A stretch of DNA of 64,000 nt from Primula veris. Its lineage: Eukaryota > Streptophyta > Magnoliopsida > Ericales > Primulaceae. Within the stretch, counting starts at the first letter, position 1, and every line of letters begins with the position of its first letter. Location of the stretch: the NCBI GenBank assembly GCA_963682055.1, contig OY821745.1:11229501-11293500 (forward strand). The letters are read 5' to 3'. Positions 38,934-52,867 of the stretch are shown piece after piece. A program made the position numbers and the translations under genes. The notes under the pieces were generated by a model. The model had not been told where the DNA came from. It did no database searches and saw only the letters and a program-made list of their open reading frames with translations.

Positions 38934-41400
38934 ATGAATTTCATGGGATCCCTATGTAGAAGATTTAATCTCAAGGAGCTAGTCTCAAATGTTCCTGTCT
39001 ACAATACTGCCAGTGGTAAATTTTTCTCGTTACTCAATGTATGAATTGATCTAGCAACTGCGTTCCGTAATTGTAATTATAGGGTCTGTTTGGAAACAGA
39101 TTTTTTTAGTTGATTTTTGGATTTTGGATTTTAAAAATCTGGGGGTGTTTGGACAGTCAGATTATTTAGCTTCTAAAAAGCAAATTTTTAGGCTTAAAAA
39201 GCTTTTAAAATCCAGATTTTCAGTGGATTTTTAAAACAGATTTTTAAAATCTGATTTTGGTCCAAAAAATCTGTTGTCAAACGACCCATAGTTATGAATC
39301 TGGGCGATGATGGTTTAATTAGTTTCCGTTCTTATTATATTTACTAAGAATTGTGTAATTTGTGTCTATTTACTTTAAGGGCTCTGTTCTTTTGCAAGAG
39401 TCATATCCTTCTTCTGAAGGCTGTATCTTTTGTTAATGTTTGTCTTTTAGGGTTCTAGAGTTGTATAAAGAGAATATGTTTGCTGCATAAAAATCATATC
39501 TGTGGTCGTAATATATTGGATAGTTTTGTATTCTTTATAAATTGGATTTGCTACTTAAAGATCCCATTTGCTAAAGGTTTATTTTTAGTTATAAGGTTTG
39601 ATTTTAAAAATCTTTTTAGAAGATTGTCTTTGAGTACCAAAATTCTACACAAAAGTTTTATTTGATTATTGATATATTTCTCGTGTTTTAGAATTTTACA
39701 CAGAAGTTATGTTTACATCTAGCGTATCTCTATGTTAAGTATTGGATTGTTGCCCTGACAAGGCCTTTTTATATATACTTGTATTTATAGATATAACTGG
39801 AGAAGGGCTCAGTTTAACATTCAGGCGGTGGGCTACAAAAAAAACGGCTGGATCCACAAAGAATGGGCGAGATTCGAACCCAAAGTATCTTGGAGTAAAG
39901 AAGTTCGGAGGAGAGGTAATTTTGATAGTTATATGTTGTCTATAAGTAGTAGAAAATTTTAACAGCTTTTCCTGAAATTTTGAATTGCATTTAATACTAC
40001 TGCAGTAAGATTAAAATCCCTCTTTGTAAACAAGATAGCTCTGACAATAGTTCTAACAGGTTTATCTTACATAAATATGTCTCAGGAAAAACAAAAACCG
40101 TGAAGGAGTTGGGTACGAAAATTATGAAATATGGCTGTCAATTATACATATAACTGGAAAAGGCCACATGATTTTGATTTTGTCATATAAGGGGATAAAC
40201 ACTGAGCTAATTGGAACATGTGGCTTTTGCTACTACTCTGATGGTTCGAGTCATTTCAATGAAATGTCAATGAAATGGTAGAGAAATAGAATTCAGCTAA
40301 GTAGTTTGTTTTAAAAAAATATGTTTGTCTCTTCTTGTAGCTAAAAGTTTGTGGTCTTAAAAGTTAAAACTGAATTTGCTTACAAACTGAACTAACTAAA
40401 ACCCCTGCCAGCATCCTCATTTTTTACGTGCAGTCATTTTAGGACCTGATTGGAAGCAAACAGATGAACTAAAGAGGCAGACTTTTGGAAATTTATAATG
40501 ACCTTTCTAGCGCCTGATTGAAAACAAAAAGATGAACTAAAGAGGCAGACTTTTGGAAATTTAATGACTTGGGAATAAGATCAACTGTGTGGATATAAAA
40601 TTTATAATGACTTGGGAAATTTATAATGACCTTTCTAGCGCCTGATTGAAAACAAAAAGATGAACTAAAGAGGCAGACTTTTGGAAATTTAATGACTTGG
40701 GAATAAGATCAACTGTGTGGATATAAAATTTATGCCAGTAATGCCCTTCTAAGTCCACTGGGGGATATAAAATTTCTAGCGCCAGTAATGACCTATTATA
40801 ATAAGTCAACCTAAGAGAAATGAGGCTGCCCAATTTTGCCCAATTTTTCCAAAAATACCCTCACTATGTTTTAATAGTTACCAATATATCTAATCTAATT
40901 AATTAACAAATTGTCCTCACTATATTTTCCTAATTACGTATGTAGTCTAAATTAATTAACAATTCGTTTTAACCTGCATAACTACAATAAATAATACAAA
41001 ATCTGAATATTATGTTCAAAATAAAATATATTACGAGATTTATGCCATTACGCGTCTTACACGCAATGCGTGGGTAACTTTTACTAGTATATATATATGT
41101 ATATAATCTTTGCCTTTTTTTTTTCTTTAAATCGAAAATATAAATCGTCCCGATTTAATTTTGCAGAAAGTGATACCGGGGAACATCATTGTCCGGCAAA
41201 GAGGGACCCGTTTTCACCCGGGAGACTACGTGGGGATAGGAAAAGATCACACCCTTTTTGCTTTGAAAGAAGGTAAAGTCAAATTTGAACGTCACAAGAT
41301 GAGTGGGCGTAAGTGGGTCCACGTTGAACCCAAGGACGGGCACTCTCTTCATCCTGTTTACTCAACTGCTCAAGCTCCTACTCCCAAAACTGCTTCTTAG
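38934..41400 (+). CDS. MRPL27: Large ribosomal subunit protein bL27, mitochondrial
   Basis: Component of the mitochondrial large ribosomal subunit near the peptidyl-transferase centre. Exons 38934-39015, 39791-39915 and 41167-41400 join in frame to 146 aa. After a short basic presequence ([20 protein letters not shown]) the bL27 core begins at [18 protein letters not shown] (residues 39-56). It continues with [27 protein letters not shown] and [14 protein letters not shown], all signature segments. The tail ([13 protein letters not shown] onward) is the plant mitochondrial extension, and the N-terminus matches Arabidopsis mitochondrial L27 as I recall it, not the plastid form. Introns carry a MITE, a tandem duplication and a Helitron-like insertion. 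No defect is seen. Confidence 0.94.
39082..39292. mobile_element. MITE in bL27m intron
   Basis: About 210 bp of strongly self-complementary sequence. The left end GGGTCTGTTTGGAAACAGAT mirrors the right end, which read in reverse is GGGTCGTTTGACAACAGAT. The interior words AAAATCTG and CAGATTTT alternate, so the whole unit folds back. Target duplication unclear. Confidence 0.6.
40442..40733 (+). repeat. 128-bp tandem duplication in bL27m intron
   Basis: The segment starting ACCTTTCTAGCGCCTGATTG at 40501 is repeated at 40629 (period 128) almost exactly. A more diverged partial copy with AGATGAACTAAAGAGGCAG lies before it, at about 40442-40495. Confidence 0.85.
40791..41087 (+). mobile_element. 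Short Helitron-like insertion in bL27m intron
   Basis: Starts with CTATTATAATAAGTCAAC, which matches the repeat fragment at 14727. Ends with a small GC hairpin, CACGC AAT GCGTG (41060-41072), followed by CTAG at 41084-41087 and then T. Hairpin plus CTAG before T is the Helitron 3' signature. It has no coding capacity. It ends about 80 bp before the acceptor of the last exon. Confidence 0.5.
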
Positions 41401-42574
41401 TATGCAATTTTTGTTTCAGTATACAATGTCAACATTAGCATCATCTTGATCTAGTACTGGTTTTGTTATTAGGTCGCTATGGCCTTCGTATCTTGATTTT
41501 CATTAGGATCACAAAATCGATGATGTTTCCCCTTTTTTAATTTGTCTTTATATAAATCTTGACCAATTGGACCTGAGAATCTGATATATTTTTTTCTCCT
41601 TGTCCTGCTGATGAGTTGAATCCTCCTCCTCTCCTGAACTGCTCGCGATCCTTTTTCCTAAACCATTACTTAGCACTCTTCCCTGTTATTTATGATAATG
41701 ACATTGTGATCATCTTAAACTGTGACTGTTTATCTATAGTTCTCGATATGTTCTTGGTATCCTGATCTTTCAAACGGATCCCAAGTTTTATAATGTTGCC
41801 ATCTTCATATATTTTGCGAACATCTTATGCCATTTTTAGCTGCTTATGTAATTGGAAACTTCAAATGACAGCCTTGTTTGGTCATAGCCTAGTCGAATTT
41901 TATTTGTCTGCTCAAAAGTTGAGGGTTGGTTTCTCTGGTATTTTTCCTTTCTGACTGAAATTTTAGAAGCCTTTCTTTTCTCAACATAAAACATTCTCGT
42001 AATTTGCAACAACCAAACCAGCTCTAAATAATTTTGTTTTGTTTAGTGGAACATTTTAAATTATTCGACAATTAAAAATAGGTAAGAGTCCGTAGGTACG
42101 ACCAAGCCATAATCCCATCATCTAGTAAGTCTTGGAATGAATATCAAACTATTTGGCTTGTTTGGCTGCAGTTTTTTAAAGTTCAGTGAGCCTGATACTC
42201 CTAAATTAAAATAATCATCAGTTTCTTTTGGTACCTAAAAAGAAGCTCGTATTGTTTAATTTACTCTCTCTATCATTCAATCGGCAGAGACTCCTCACAA
42301 TGGTTTAAATTATAAAACAAAGGTTTGTTGTGAAAGTTTGATATCTGTATAATTTATAAAGTTTGATTTTCATACTCTCCAACACAATAAATGGCTGATT
42401 TATACAATCACAACAAATGATACAAAAGGTGGAAATATGTTATATTTACTATTGCTTGTGAGAAGTTGTCAACTTTCCAACATATTGCTGAACGAACCTC
42501 CTCTGCTCTAAGTGAAATACACACACATGTACAGTGACACAAAAGACTACTATAAAGGAATAATCATACGGGTG
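41401..42574. other. Spacer between bL27m and the mTERF gene, no gene seen
   Basis: Convergent 3' ends: bL27m on plus, mTERF on minus. It contains the two 3' UTRs and ordinary AT-rich sequence. No repeat or RNA gene is recognised. Confidence 0.5.
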
Positions 42575-45500
42575 TTATTCTGAATATAACAAACTTTCGG
42601 AATCCAAACTTGTTTGAGAATCATAACTTAAATTGGAATCATTCAAATTCTCATCTATAAGACTACTTGTTTGATAATCGGATGAACACTCATCTATAAT
42701 ACCGGCTTCAAATCTTTGTCGCCTTTCAACTGCAGCTTTGACCCGATTGCCAAATTCTTCGTCACTGCCAGCTAACATGTATCTCAGTTTAAAATTTACC
42801 CGATTTTCAACCATAATCTTGTGGCGTAGAGCTATTCGCCCCTCAAGGGAATAACTGAAGAACCTATACAAAATACCACATTATGTAAGTATGACAAATT
42901 TACTTGGTAGCAAAATCACGGGTTAATTAGAGTTTTGTGTAACATATCAGAGATTTCAATTTTGTAGACGAATTTAAAACCTTAGCAATTAGTAAACCAC
43001 TTACGCATTTCTCAATGATTTCTGTTACATAATGGAAGGAAAAAAAGTCATAGATTTGGGTTCAAATTAGTTATGGAAACAAAATCTTTTCACATTATTC
43101 TGTTTATTCTTTATGTTATACTATTCTATCATGTTTGTTTCCTCCTATTTTCAGTCAATCTATGCTTACTCTCAATGTTGTTTCAAAAGACAAAAAGATG
43201 TTAGGTTAGTCATCAGTGTATAAATGCTTAAATCTGCAGGTTAGTGTAAAATATTAAAATCTGATAATACCTGTATAAAGTATAAACTGTATTAACTTTA
43301 TTTCTGTAAGTACAAAATGTACATGACGTATACCCACATGGGTTAAAAGAAGTGTTTAATTACGAAGGAAAAGATTAAAACTTTGGAAATAGCAATGACT
43401 CACCTGGGGAATTCGATGATATCCTCCAAAGGGCGAACCATAGTCCTTCGCAGGTATCGGTATTTAGGACGAAGAACATCTGTATTGTAACGCAGTAGCA
43501 TAGGAAAATCGCATATCATCTCACCCAATACTCGAAGTGATATGCCTAGAGAGAGAAAGTATTTCACATTGCCGTCAAGCTTATGTGCTATGCTACAACC
43601 CAAAAGCTCCGGTGCCAAACCTATTACTTTTCCAATACCTTTTTGAGTGACCCCAGCTCTTGTCAACAAGAATATGACCTGAAAAGCCCAAATTTATTGC
43701 TTTTACCTTCTTATATCTGCAGGAAGGCTAGTCTTTTGCAGCTTTTAAGAAATTTAGCTGAACTTATTTTCGGGTTGAGAAAAAAAGTTGGGTTAATTCA
43801 AATGCACTCTAGCTTTTCAGCAAAAAGCTGAGCTTAAAATCTGCAACTAAAAAATAAGGCCAGCATTTTTTTAACTCATTCTTGCGTTTCTTGCTTAAAA
43901 ACTGGATTGTATGTGGTCGATCTGATTCATCCCCGAGCACTTCTGGTTTTTGGCTTGAGCTAAAAGTTTTAAGCTGGAGGGAACTAGCTTTTTTCTCAAC
44001 CTAGAAGATATTTATTTATTTAATTAAAAGCTGAAGCCAAACAAGCCCAATTTAAGGTTTCCAATACAGTCGCTGATAGTGACAATGCAGAACTAATGTT
44101 CCATGAGTTTGTATTATTATAAATAGTACAAAACAAAAAAGAATAAAGAGCAGAGATGTACCACTGGGCGAATCTTCTTGTAGAGGCTATACGTGAGTAA
44201 AGGAGGAAACTTCGCAAGCATGTTTCCTAGTGCATCTTCACGGACACCTATGTCACGTAAAAATTGTACCTGTACAAAACCAGGATATAAGCAAGCATCA
44301 AAAAAAGTTTTTATATAAAGTTTCCAGTTTCCACATACTGAACTTTACTCAACTTAGTCGTTCAGCGATTTAATAGGGCAGGAGCATGGATTTAACTTAT
44401 GCAATAAACCTTTTGTACACTAGACTATCACCCTATTTCAATTTACTATTTTCGACTATAGATTTTTTAGTGTAATGAACAACACTTTTTGATTGATTTT
44501 GCTTACCACCGTGTATCCTCCACTTACATGGTTATTCAAATATCATTCTCATCATACACAGTTCTCAAATTTGTCATCTCATTTTGTCAAAATTGGCTAG
44601 AAAACTTAACTTTCATGTATGTACAACTAATCAAGTAACACTTAAGTGTCCTAAATTTTAAAAAAATTCTCGGCCATACCATCACAAATAAGGACCATAT
44701 TTTATACTCCTATACAGACATAAAAATAAGGGGAAAAAACCCTGAAACAAGACAACTCAATCAAGGACCTAGGATCCAATACATTAACAAATTTAAAATA
44801 CCTTCAGTTATACCTTTGGGACGACAGTAGTTTTCAGATCAACACAAAAGATTATGGGCTTGATGGTGAGGATCCTCCTCATCCCATCTTTGGGAATCCC
44901 GAGGTAGTATAGATACTTCACAAGGGGTTTCCATCTTTCTTCAATGCTACAACCCATCAAATGGGGCTTAAAAGCTAGTAGCCTACCAACTTGTTCGTTA
45001 TCGAGGCCAAATTCCATGAGATAAGCTACCTGAAAGACAAAATGACAATGGATGGTTATTTAAAGTACCTGTAACGCTATATTTAGTGTGCCCAACCAAT
45101 TAAATTTTGCATATAAAATATGGACCCCACTTGAGTCATACAATTGAATCAAAATTCTTGGTTCGCATCATAGTCTTTTACCTCATAGATGAGATTCAAG
45201 GAATGGAGCTGGTTGCTACTGTAGTAGTCTACTCTAGCTCAAGAAGACCAACCCGAAAAATAAAATTTGAGTAATACTTTGGCGGTATATATAATATGTG
45301 GTCAATAAGTATAAATTAGTACAGAAAACAGTGAGAATCTCATCCTGAGTAAAGAACCTCTATAATAATCTTCAGTGTGTTTTTATTAGACTATCCTAGC
45401 TTTAAGATCGTTCTACCATTGATACTTAAAGGACAATAAATAAGCACAGAATGGTCCACAACTTTTCACAGACTAATTTTTTTTTAGCTCAACTCTTGAT

Positions 45501-48500
45501 GTAGTGAAGTGGCATAATTTATGGTCACGAGTATGTTTTCTGGTTCAGGAAACAGAAAACAGTTGGGACACATCTTGGGCTCTTGGCTAAGGAACCTTAA
45601 AAACCATAAGATTTTCCACTAAACCACCCAAGTTTTATGATCTATCTATCCATCTATCTCCGGCTATTAAAAATAAGAAAAAATATGAGTAGTAGTACTG
45701 CCCACTTGACTCTTTCATATCACTTCAACATCCCAGCTCATTTCATCACCATTTGCATAAGTGTCTCTAAAAATGTCATTTTCCTTGAAATTTAAAGATT
45801 ATTCACTAAAAAGTTTATGCATCAGTTACCCACCCAAGCTCCACATTAAAAATAAGAAAATACTTAAAAGTAATTCACATCTCCTCATATAAAAGGAACA
45901 TGACAACTCCACTATTAATATAATATCAAAATTTATTCGTTTTCTAATTATTTTTCTCTCTCACATCACTCCTATAAATATGTAATATATACTATAAAAT
46001 ATGGGTTCATGATAGAGAAGCTGATGCTTTGCATAAATGTAAAATGGATGTTAAAATTTAAAAGTTTGGATTTTCACTTCAAGTATAAGGAGTCGTAAAG
46101 AATCTGATACGGATGCTTTTTAGAATCTATGATATATTATCCATCACCCCCCCGCTCTTAAAGGCAATTTGAAAGTACATATTACATTTGAAACATTTCA
46201 CAAATTAACACAATAGCTATCACAAGTATAATAACAGTCTACTTTGCCTATTCCGATCAAGTCAACATGCTAGCCCACTTCATCATATTTATAACGTATC
46301 AAATCACCTTTGAGATTAACAAATATAAAATTTCGTACCTTTTGATTCATCTCTTCCATGGAAAAGGAGCCAAGGACATGTGGATAATCAAATACCATAG
46401 TCCCAAAATCATTATTGTTCATTCCCATACTTTTGTAGAATCCCACTCGATCTTCGAGTTCAACGATACTGCAAGCCAACAGGTGAGGACAACGGCTAAT
46501 GACGTAACCCATCCAATCTCTTCTAACTCCATTGGTTTCCAAAAAACTAACGAGTTCATCCAATTCTTCGATACTTTTGTTTAATATTTTTTCTCCTACC
46601 TTCATAAATGCAACCCCGATGAATCTCCCTTTTACACCAATTGATTTTATCCATTCAGCAACTTCCCATATCACTTCAATATTTCCTCTTGACATGCATA
46701 TGAGCTTTGCAATTTGAGGGTATGACAAAGAATTGTGTTTCAACCACCTAGGAGATACATATACCAATGATGAGAGCGTTCAGTACAAATTGGCCAAATG
46801 TCATTTTGCATTTACATATTAGAAACTATAAGATTTAACTTGTGTGTGCTTTGATTTTGTGATGATAACAGACTTCTAATTTCTGTACCCAACAACGAAA
46901 TGGAAAGAGGACAAGAACCTCTGTACCTGTTCCAGATAGACAAGAAAACGGAAAATATGTCTAGAAAATGTCCAGGGGAACCAAATGGGATGGCCATACC
47001 ACCATAGATTTCAAGTTATGAGAAGTAATATGGATAAAGCACATAGTAATAATTTCTCCAGAATTACTGTATGAATTGACTGAGCGAAGGACCATACTAA
47101 TTGCATTGCATAAGCAAAAAAGGTTGCTCATTCAACTGGCACATTACTACTTCAGGGCAGGGAACTTTGTGCTAAACATTTGACCAGGCAAAGTGAGTAA
47201 AATTATAAGAGTTAACAAAAAAAAAAAAAGAGATTTTAAATGGAAACTATTTGAGTATGTTTCGTTTTCATGGCGTTGTTGGTTTTTTCCCGCAGGGCTA
47301 CTTTAGTACATTAGGTAGAGTTGAAGAGATATCTATCTAAATTCATAAATGAAAAAATTGTCACATTTTTCTAATACTAAGTTTGTCATAGTGCATTTCG
47401 GCCGAGCGATACACTAAAGCAAATGTTGGAGAACTAAATTCAAGAAGTGTAAGCTATGTTAGACTGATCAAGTGTATCTAACTGAAAATTTAGACGAGTA
47501 AACCGCATAACCCCAAAGTTTAAGCAAAATGAAGCAGAAATACTGGCTAAAAACGCTAATACCAAAACAAGCCATAACATTATTTGAACTATAAAATGGA
47601 CCGCAAAAGCCTTCTTACATTTTCCTGTATACCGATAGGGCTTCGGGAAATTATACCTGATAAATGCAATGTCAGTTTCATTGCATAAACTCCTTTGCAC
47701 TAAAAACCTTCTATTTAAAAGCTAGAAGATGATATTTTTTTCTTTTTTGCAACTTCTTAAAATATTTTCATCAACGAAAAGGCGGGCAACCAAACAAACA
47801 GATATCTTCTTAGGCAAAAAGCAGACAACTAAATGCCTGAATATAACAAAAAGACCAATCTACACCATTTCATTTTCCTACATACATAAATTGGCAAATT
47901 CAACATTTTCCTACATACATAATTTCACAAATCCAACATTTTACTTTATTCCTACACGAGATGCCAAGCTACTACATAAGTCCTAATGCACATCATCAAC
48001 GAAAAGGCGGGCTACCAAACAAACTGATATCTTCGTAGGCAAAAAGCAGACCTATGAAGCTAGAACTAAATGCCTAAAAACCAAAAATGCTAATCTACAC
48101 CATTTCATTTTCCTACATACATAATTTCACAAATCCAACATTTTCCTAAATTCCTAATAAAAATGACAACACCTACGAAATGCCAAGCTATTACAGAAGT
48201 TCCAATGCACATCATTACATAAATAAACATATATTCACAAATCCAACAATTTCCCATAATCCAAACCAAGGTTCACCTTATACCGGGACAACATTAGATT
48301 GATCAACAAACACCTTGACCCCATCATTAAACCCCAACGAATCGACCATTAGGCCAAAAACAGGTTTATAAAGCTAAAACTAAATGCCTAAATACTACAA
48401 AAACGCCAATCTACACCATTTCCTTTTCCTACATACATAATTTTGCAAATCCAACATTTTCCGATATTCCTAGAAAAATGCAACACCTACGAAATGCCAA

Positions 48501-50400
48501 GTTATTACGGACGTTCCAATGCACATCATTACATAAATATACATATTTTCATAAATCAAGCATCTCCCTAAATACCTAGAAGAATAGCAACACCTACGAA
48601 ATGGCAAGCTAGTATGGACGTTCCAACCTACATTATTACATAAATACACACACTTTCAAAAATCTACCGTTTTTCCAAAAACCAAACCGAGCTTTTACCT
48701 AATAAGCGGGACAACACCAGACCGACCAACAACTCCTTGACCCTATCATTAAACCCCAACGAATCAACCATTACGCAAAAAGCAGGCTTATAAAGCTAAA
48801 ACTAAATGCCTAAACATTACAAAAACGCCAATCTACACCGTTTCAATTTCCTACATACATAATTTCACAAATCCAACATCTTCCGAACTTCCTAGAGAAA
48901 CGACAACACCTACAAAATGCCAAGCTATTACGGGCATTCTAACGTACACCATTACACAAACACACACATTTTTCATAAATCCATCATTTTCCAAAATCCA
49001 AACCGAGCTTTTACCTGATAAGCGGGACAACACCAGACTGATCAACAAACTCCTTAACCCTATCATTAAACCCGAGACCTTCATACCCTTCAACCCCTTT
49101 CATCTCTACAACCCTAATCATAACATAATCATCGAAAAGGCAGGATACCAAACAAACTGATATCTTCTTAGGCAAAAAGCAGACCTATGAAGCTAAAACT
49201 AAATGCCTAAATTTTACAAAAACGCCAATCGACACCATTTCAATTTCCTAGATACACAATTTCACAAATCCAATATCTTCCGAAATTCCTAGAAAAATGG
49301 CAACACCTACGAAGCGCCAAGCTATCACAGAATTTCCAATGCACATATCACAAAACATACATACTTCACAAATCTACCATTTTACCAAAAACCAAATCGA
49401 GCTTTTACCTTATAAACGGGACAACGTTAGACTGATCAACAAACTCCTTGATGCTTTTATTAAACCCCAACGAATCGAAGCAAACTTAAGAAGCTAGAAC
49501 TAAATGCCTAAATATTACAAAAACGCCAATCTATACCATTTCCTACGTACATAATTACACAAATCCAATTTTCATACCATTCCTAGAAAAATAGCAACAC
49601 CGGCGAAATGCCAAGCTATTACGGACGTTCCAATGCTCATCGTTACATAAATATACATATTTTCATAGATCAAGTATCTCCCAAAACTCCTAGAAGAATA
49701 GCAACACCTACGAAACGCCAAACTATCACAGAACTTCCAATGCACATCACTACACAAATACACATATTTTTCATAAATCAACCAAATTTCCAAAATCCAA
49801 ACTGAGGTTTTACCTGATAAGCGGGACAACGCCAGATTGACCAACAAACTCCTTGACCCTATCGTTAAACCCGAGCCCTTCAAACCCTTCAACCCCTTTC
49901 ATCTCCACCGCCCTAATCATAGCATAATCAACAAAACCGCCCAATAATCCCACAATATTCTCGCAATACGTAATCCCGAACCTCCCCTTCCTCATCATCG
50001 TCTCTTTCACTATCTCCTTCGTCACGCTCCTACGTATCTCTACCGCCTCATAAATCATCGCCACGTCATCACCGACAAGGGTCTTGTTAAGGGTTTCATT
50101 GAGGGTCCGAACGGAGTCGTTTTGTATAGAACCCGGGAAAATAGGGGGTCGTTTTCGGACTAAGGAAAGCTCGAGAAGCTTTAATCTATGATTTTGTGAA
50201 GTGGGTATTGGGAAAGATTGGGTCATGGTGAGGTTTGAGGGGTCAATTTGTGGGTTTTGTTTTCTAATAAAAATGTCTCTTTTTTCTAGGGTTTTGTTTT
50301 TATTGCTATTATTATTATTGTTGTTGTTATTGTTGTTGTATGAGGCTATTAAGGGAGTAATAAGGGGTTTAGGAGAGAGAGATATGTAGAGAGAAGACAT
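42575..50400 (-). CDS. mTERF-domain protein, EMB2219/mTERF2-like, organellar
   Basis: Mitochondrial transcription termination factor family protein: helical repeats that bind organellar nucleic acid, predicted plastid- or mitochondrion-targeted. Exons on the minus strand, in order: 50400-49814, 46747-46339, 45029-44814, 44269-44162, 43678-43404, 42863-42575. All join in frame to 627 aa. The N-terminus carries a serine-rich targeting region and a run of ten asparagines encoded by an AAC/AAT repeat. The mTERF repeats are visible through conserved proline-containing helices such as FGLDNEQVGRLLAFKPHLMG, GIPKDGMRRILTIKPIIFCV, GVREDALGNMLAKFPPLLTY and GVTQKGIGKVIGLAPELLG. They are followed by RPKYRYLRRTM, IEFPRFFSYSLE and VNFKLRYMLAGSDEEF, which closely recall Arabidopsis EMB2219. 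Intron 1 (46748-49813) holds a tandem array derived partly from exon 1. The family call is firm; the ortholog call is from memory. Confidence 0.9.
43725..44055. repeat. Possible MITE between mTERF exons 4 and 5
   Basis: Self-complementary words (AGCTTTT/AAAAGCT, GGGTTGAGAAAAAA and its reverse-strand match TTTTTTCTCAACC) recur across about 330 bp, and the right end CCAAACAAGCCC suits hAT-like or Harbinger-like MITE ends. The left end is not clear. Confidence 0.35.
47765..49813. repeat. Tandem array in mTERF intron 1 containing partial copies of exon 1
   Basis: Imperfect units of roughly 310-420 bp repeat shared blocks: CTAAATGCCTAAA; ACGCCAATCTACACC; TTTCCTACATACATAATT; CACCTACGAAATGCCAAGC; and a block that on the minus strand is the 3' end of mTERF exon 1 plus its donor. 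These exon-like blocks lie at about 48271-48353, 48691-48770, 49000-49131 and 49401-49482, next to the true exon end at 49804-49920. The copy at 49000-49131 still encodes about 39 exon residues in frame (including GFNDRVKEFV and GVVPLIR) followed by GTAAAA. Confidence 0.85.
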
Positions 50401-52867
50401 CTCTCTCTCAGAGAGATTGAGAGAGAGAGAGAGAAATGGCGGGAGCTGAGAGAGTATGGTTAACTAACAAGACAGACAAACCATATCCACTTTAAATTAA
50501 AATATCCTCTTTTTTCCACTTAATTTCACAGGAACAAAAATAAATATCCACTTTAAATAGTTAACATTTGAATTTTATTATTAAATTTTGATTAAGCTGA
50601 TTTTAACAAATTATATAACACTTATCTGTAGTTGCACGCAATTCGTATAACCCTAACAATTTTTGACCAAATAAGTGTTTTTTTTTTTTTTTTTTATGTT
50701 TTTAATCTTTTTTATAGGAGAAAATCATTGCTCTACTTTATTAAGAATTTACTCACAGATCCAAGCTAATCGAGTGAGTTGGTTTGAATTGATTTTAATT
50801 TTAAAGAGTTATGTGGTATTAATTTGCGCTTTTTGAAGATAATGGTATATTTACCCCTCTACACATCATACCGATATTTCGAAAAATAAAAATTCTGAAT
50901 ACGAGGCATGGTATGACATTTGGAATACCCTCTGGTTGAATTATCATTTTCTTTTTTACTTTCTTGGACCATTTGGATATAGCGTCAGTAGGCCTCTACG
51001 GTTTCGGTCGAATGACTGCCCTGTAAACGTGCTTTTAATACGTCAACATATCTCGCAGGAACACGAGAACATTTGCATAAAATAACCTCGAAATATACTA
51101 GGGATTTATCTAGAGACCAATTTAGTAATCAGATTGTCTTTTCATAGACTTTAATTGTTTTAAAACTTGAATCTACGAGGTGAGAACATTTAGTGGCCAA
51201 AACCGTCACTTTAGTCAAATCGTTTTCTTTCTATGTGGTTGAGTTTTTAAAAATAATTTATAGAGATTTTATAACATTTACAATTTTAGGATTATCTATC
51301 ATAGTTATTCAACTATGTGTGAAGTTGCAGGGAATATAACAAACAAATTACTGAGGTTAATCAACCATAACATGCAACTATATGGTTCATGATTTTGTTA
51401 AGGTTTAAAGTTGAGTGATCAATTTTTTTTTTTACAAAATATAGCTAAGTTACTTACCAACCTAAAAATAGCCAATAATTATAGATAGTTTTATTTAGGG
51501 TGCGCTATTGAATAACGGGTTAAACAAAACAATAACCAAATATCAAGGGAAAAGAACACAAAAACAAAGTAAAAATACAAATACAAATAAAAGCAAATAA
51601 TGAGGAAAAGCACACAATTAATTAAATAACATATAAGTTCGCATTAAATAACTCCCGAACTCGCCCAAAAATACCTAATATCTATATATATATATATAAA
51701 CTATTAATACTAATAAAACTATATATATGTATATACATAATTAAACGGAAACAAAATTTTACGAAACAAAAGGCGTTATGATCATAATCCTCTCTCGGAT
51801 ACTCGTAAACGCTACATATTTGCTACTCTCTCCGTCTCATAACAATAGTCCATTACGAAAACAGGTGTCAAGTTTGGTATAAGCTACTGCTCAGTCAAAC
51901 TTGGCACGAATATTTTTTGGAGGAAGATAGTATATCATTTCATTTATTGCTGTAATAAGCCAACACAACAATAATTCGAGCATTTAGGGAAAGCAACACG
52001 AAAATATTCAGTTAACTTATTCTGGCTTCGTAATCCCAGGCCTCAAAAAACCTTAACTCATTATAGCATGTGTGACTCACTCGAGGTGACATGTCCACCA
52101 ATTGTTTGAGGTGAAATACTCAATTTATTTCTTGGATACTATACTAATAATATTGTGAAAATATGATTTCTAGTACGAGTGATGAGCCTCACGTAAAACA
52201 GATGGAGTATGATTTACCGTCATATCATATCTTTTCATATGCCATAGTTTGACGGTTGGTATCTCGGGAAGCTAAATACATACCATCGAGCGACGACACC
52301 CCCCATATTCCAGAAAATTATGATTTTTTTAAATTTTTTATAATGTATTTTTACTAAAATATGTTAAAAACGATGATTTGACACCCCATTTTTTTATTTC
52401 ACTTAATTTAGTAGTTTATGTAAATTTTGACACTCATAGCTTCGGGTTGGTATGAATGCATTGCAGTCTCTACATGCAGGTCTTCACTTGATTAAATTGG
52501 TCATTCTTTCTTCAAACTATTCCTAATGTTTTTTTAAATCCCAATAAATAGACCAAGTTTGATTTTCCATGTACCAGAATGTGTAGATATACACCCATTA
52601 GAACTGTTGTATATTAAAATCGGACTGTAGTTTAAAACCAATCTTTCGTGAATTCTGTAGCTATATAATGAAACAAAACATAAATTGTAATAATCATTCT
52701 TGAACTCGTATTGAAAACAGCAATGCCAAAGTACCTAATTTTCATAGACTAACACACAATTATTAAATGCAAAAAGTTTATCATCTGAATAGAGCTTAAA
52801 ACACAAAGCTACTGCTTTATTCAATTTTTCTTCATTAACAAAGAAACTCCCATTTATGACCGATTAG
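50401..52867. other. Spacer upstream of mTERF and downstream of the P450
   Basis: It begins with a GA-rich tract (50401-50440), the probable 5' leader of the mTERF gene on the minus strand. The rest is AT-rich. It contains a Stowaway-like block (51826-52207) and no recognisable gene. Confidence 0.5.
51826..52207. mobile_element. Possible Stowaway-type MITE
   Basis: Bounded by TA dinucleotides. The left end CTCTCTCCGTCTCATAAC and right end (read in reverse) CTCCATCTGTTTTACG share the CTCC.TC.GT pattern of Stowaway ends. The end similarity is only partial. Non-coding, 382 bp. Confidence 0.4.

Noticed and set aside
48851..49093. 80-codon minus-strand ORF in mTERF intron 1
   Set aside because: It is an out-of-frame reading through the duplicated exon 1 copy and its flank; the exon frame itself is different.
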